A DNA stretch of 64,000 nucleotides. Source: an uncultured Blautia sp. (GTDB lineage: Bacteria; Bacillota; Clostridia; Lachnospirales; Lachnospiraceae). The stretch is taken from positions 34,065 to 98,064 of the forward strand of contig UQLX01000006.1 in NCBI GenBank assembly GCA_900541985.1, written 5' to 3'. The notes below the pieces were generated by a model that had not been told where the DNA came from, did no database searches, and saw only the letters and a list, made by a program, of their open reading frames with translations. A program made the translations under genes and the position numbers. This document shows, in pieces, positions 61,793 to 64,000 of this stretch (the stretch's first letter is position 1; the number at the start of each line of letters is the position of its first letter).

Positions 61793-61821
61793 TGGACAAT
61801 AAATCTATTATATGGTATAAT
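61793..61821 (+). promoter_or_regulatory. Promoter of pyruvate:ferredoxin oxidoreductase
   Basis: TGGACA (61793-61798) and TATAAT (61816-61821), 17 bp apart, with an extended -10 (TGG before TATAAT). The leader has a small TAGATCG/CGGTCTA hairpin. Confidence 0.8.
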
Positions 61822-61896
61822 CAAATACGGAATTTTAGATCGCTTAACGGTCTAGAAATAATTTTTCATCATACCTTTAAGGAGGAAAAGAAAACT

Positions 61897-64000
61897 ATGG
61901 CAAGAAAGATGAAAACCATGGATGGTAACCATGCAGCCGCTCATGCATCATATGCTTATTCTGATGTAGCTGCTATTTACCCGATCACCCCTTCATCTGT
62001 TATGGCTGAAGCTACAGACGAGTGGGCTACCCAGGGAAGAAAGAACATCTTCGGACAGGAAGTACAGGTTACAGAGATGCAGTCTGAGGCAGGTGCTGCA
62101 GGTGCAGTTCACGGATCTCTGGCAGCTGGTGCCCTTACTACTACTTACACAGCATCCCAGGGTCTTCTTCTGATGATCCCGAACCTTTATAAGATCGCAG
62201 GAGAGCAGCTTCCGGGCGTTATCAACGTATCTGCCCGTGCACTTGCCTCTCATGCACTTTCTATCTTCGGAGATCATTCCGACGTTATGGCATGCCGCCA
62301 GACAGGATGCGCAATGCTTTGTGAATCTTCTGTACAGGAAGTAATGGACCTGACACCGGTTGCTCACCTTGCAGCAATCAAGGGAAAAGTTCCGTTTATC
62401 AACTTCTTTGACGGATTCCGTACCTCCCATGAGATCCAGAAGATCGAGACATGGGACTATGAAGATCTGAAAGATATGGCTGATATGGATGCTATCGCAG
62501 AGTTCCGTAAACATGCTCTGAACCCGAACCATCCATGCCAGAGAGGTTCTGCACAGAACCCGGATATCTTCTTCCAGGCGAGAGAAGCATGTAACCCGTA
62601 CTATGATGCCCTTCCGGCAGTCGTACAGGAATACATGGACAAAGTGAACGAGAAGATCGGAACAAACTACAAACTGTTCAACTACTATGGTGCTGAGGAT
62701 GCAGAGCACGTAGTTGTAGCTATGGGTTCTGTAAACGATACTATCGAGGAGACAATTGACTACCTTGCAGCAGCAGGCAAAAAAGTCGGCGTTGTAAAAG
62801 TTCGTCTTTACAGACCATTCAGCGCAGAAGCTCTGATCGAAGCATTCCCTGCAACTACAAAGCAGATCACAGTTCTTGACAGAACAAAAGAGCCGGGAGC
62901 TCTTGGCGAGCCGCTGTACCTTGACGTTGTAGCAGCTCTCAGAGATTCCAAATTCAAAGATGTTCCGGTATTCTCCGGACGTTACGGCCTTGGTTCCAAA
63001 GATACAACACCGGCACAGATCGTTGCTGTATTTGAGAACACAACAAAAGAGAAATTTACAATCGGTATTGTGGATGATGTTACAAATCTGTCCCTGGAAA
63101 CAGGCGCTCCGATCGTAACTACTCCGGAAGGAACCACAAACTGCAAATTCTGGGGTCTTGGCGCTGACGGTACTGTAGGTGCAAACAAGAACTCCATCAA
63201 GATCATCGGTGATAACACAGACATGTACGCACAGGCTTACTTTGACTATGACTCCAAGAAGTCCGGCGGTGTTACCATGTCTCACCTTCGTTTCGGTAAG
63301 AAACCGATCAAATCCACATATCTGATCCACAAAGCTAACTTTGTTGCATGTCACAATCCTTCTTATGTGAATAAATACAACATGGTTCAGGAGCTGGTAG
63401 ATGGAGGAACTTTCCTTCTGAACTGCCCATGGGATATGGAAGGACTTGAGAAACATCTTCCGGGACAGGTAAAAGCGTTCATCGCAAATCATGATATCAA
63501 ATTCTACACCATCGATGGTGTTAAGATCGGTATCGAGACCGGCATGGGACCAACACGTATCAATACAATCCTTCAGTCTGCATTCTTCAAGCTTACAGGC
63601 ATTATTCCTGAGGAGCAGGCAATCGACCTTATGAAAGCAGCAGCAAAAGCTACTTACGGACGTAAGGGTGATGACGTTGTTCAGAAGAACTGGGCAGCTA
63701 TCGATGCCGGTGCAAAACAGGTTGTTGAGATCCAGGTTCCGGAAAGCTGGAAAGATGCTGAGGACGAAGGCCTTCATATGACTCATGCAGAAGAGGGAAG
63801 AGAAGATGTTATCGATTTCGTTAACAATATCCAGGCAAAAGTAAATGCTCAGGAAGGTAATTCTCTGCCTGTATCTGCATTCAAGGATTATGTAGACGGT
63901 ACTACACCATCCGGTTCTTCCGCATACGAAAAACGTGGTATCGCTGTAAATATCCCGGTATGGCAGCCGGAAAACTGTATCCAGTGTAACCGTTGTGCAT
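61897..64000 (+). CDS. nifJ: Pyruvate:ferredoxin oxidoreductase (partial, 3' cut by window)
   Basis: The first 701 codons of an enzyme normally near 1170-1180 residues. It oxidises pyruvate to acetyl-CoA and CO2 and reduces ferredoxin. The N-terminal domain has YPITPSSVMAE and FGQEVQVTEMQSEAGAAGA, which are typical; the sequence ends at CIQCNRCA, the start of the ferredoxin-like 4Fe-4S domain. TTAAGGAGG precedes the ATG. Codon use is strongly biased to preferred codons, as expected of a highly expressed gene, and this leaves a long stop-free frame on the opposite strand. A strong extended -10 promoter drives it. Confidence 0.96.
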   Translation, partial: MARKMKTMDGNHAAAHASYAYSDVAAIYPITPSSVMAEATDEWATQGRKNIFGQEVQVTEMQSEAGAAGAVHGSLAAGALTTTYTASQGLLLMIPNLYKIAGEQLPGVINVSARALASHALSIFGDHSDVMACRQTGCAMLCESSVQEVMDLTPVAHLAAIKGKVPFINFFDGFRTSHEIQKIETWDYEDLKDMADMDAIAEFRKHALNPNHPCQRGSAQNPDIFFQAREACNPYYDALPAVVQEYMDKVNEKIGTNYKLFNYYGAEDAEHVVVAMGSVNDTIEETIDYLAAAGKKVGVVKVRLYRPFSAEALIEAFPATTKQITVLDRTKEPGALGEPLYLDVVAALRDSKFKDVPVFSGRYGLGSKDTTPAQIVAVFENTTKEKFTIGIVDDVTNLSLETGAPIVTTPEGTTNCKFWGLGADGTVGANKNSIKIIGDNTDMYAQAYFDYDSKKSGGVTMSHLRFGKKPIKSTYLIHKANFVACHNPSYVNKYNMVQELVDGGTFLLNCPWDMEGLEKHLPGQVKAFIANHDIKFYTIDGVKIGIETGMGPTRINTILQSAFFKLTGIIPEEQAIDLMKAAAKATYGRKGDDVVQKNWAAIDAGAKQVVEIQVPESWKDAEDEGLHMTHAEEGREDVIDFVNNIQAKVNAQEGNSLPVSAFKDYVDGTTPSGSSAYEKRGIAVNIPVWQPENCIQCNRCA

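Noticed and set aside
61993..63786. A 597-codon open frame on the minus strand opposite pyruvate:ferredoxin oxidoreductase
   Set aside because: It is a by-product of strong codon bias in the real gene on the plus strand. Its translation is rich in Cys and Ser with no domain, and no ribosome site precedes it.

Overview
The window is a 64 kb chromosomal segment of a low-to-middle GC Gram-positive anaerobe, most likely a member of the Lachnospiraceae (Clostridia, possibly Blautia-like). This rests on gene content: an archaeal-type AspRS joined to gatCAB, dapL, a leucine T-box, a BMP-type nucleoside importer, three-subunit xanthine dehydrogenase, pyruvate:ferredoxin oxidoreductase, SipW/TasA-type surface genes, AGGAGG ribosome binding sites and TTGACA/TATAAT promoters. 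I cannot name the species. No phage, CRISPR array, insertion sequence or rRNA was seen.

1-14.5 kb is nitrogen assimilation and housekeeping: the end of gltB, gltD, glnA and an ANTAR (NitR-like) antiterminator, with a consensus promoter and a leader terminator before glnA. An operon of archaeal-type AspRS, gatC, gatA, gatB and dapL follows, then an M18 aminopeptidase, a Cof-type HAD phosphatase, an M20 amidohydrolase and a tyrosine-phosphatase-like protein. 14.6-19.2 kb is branched-chain amino acid synthesis (ilvN-ilvC, a convergent LysR gene, leuCD). A broken diguanylate cyclase gene lies just downstream.

20.9-27.5 kb is the most unusual part: a promoter, a roughly 320 nt structured leader, a 25-codon ORF overlapping a SipW-type signal peptidase gene, three proteins with SipW-class signal peptides, and a 1064-residue multi-CnaB surface protein. 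It looks like a secreted fibre or pilus-like system without a linked sortase.

27.5-38.2 kb is a nucleoside uptake and salvage regulon: adenosine deaminase, an ABC nucleoside importer, a Crp/Fnr-type regulator, purine nucleoside phosphorylase, cytidine deaminase, uridine phosphorylase, phosphopentomutase and deoxyribose-phosphate aldolase. Together these can import nucleosides, release bases and send pentose phosphates to glycolysis. A tRNA-Pro(GGG) on the minus strand, a leucine T-box with leuA, xdhB-xdhC-xdhA and two membrane proteins follow.

46.3-50.0 kb is a minus-strand set (rluF, ligA, metA) in which rluF appears to be read from a leaderless transcript and overlaps ligA by 191 bp. 50.1-58.6 kb holds mainly cell-envelope genes: a polysaccharide deacetylase with wall-binding repeats, a tRNA-Arg(CCG) followed by a membrane-anchored SH3 protein, a PLC-like protein, a large NlpC/P60 protein, a transglutaminase-like protein, a DUF4203-like membrane protein and a YbaK-family deacylase. 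The window closes with a YkpA-type ABC-F gene (minus strand), a CcdA-like protein, an Rrf2 regulator and the first 701 codons of pyruvate:ferredoxin oxidoreductase.
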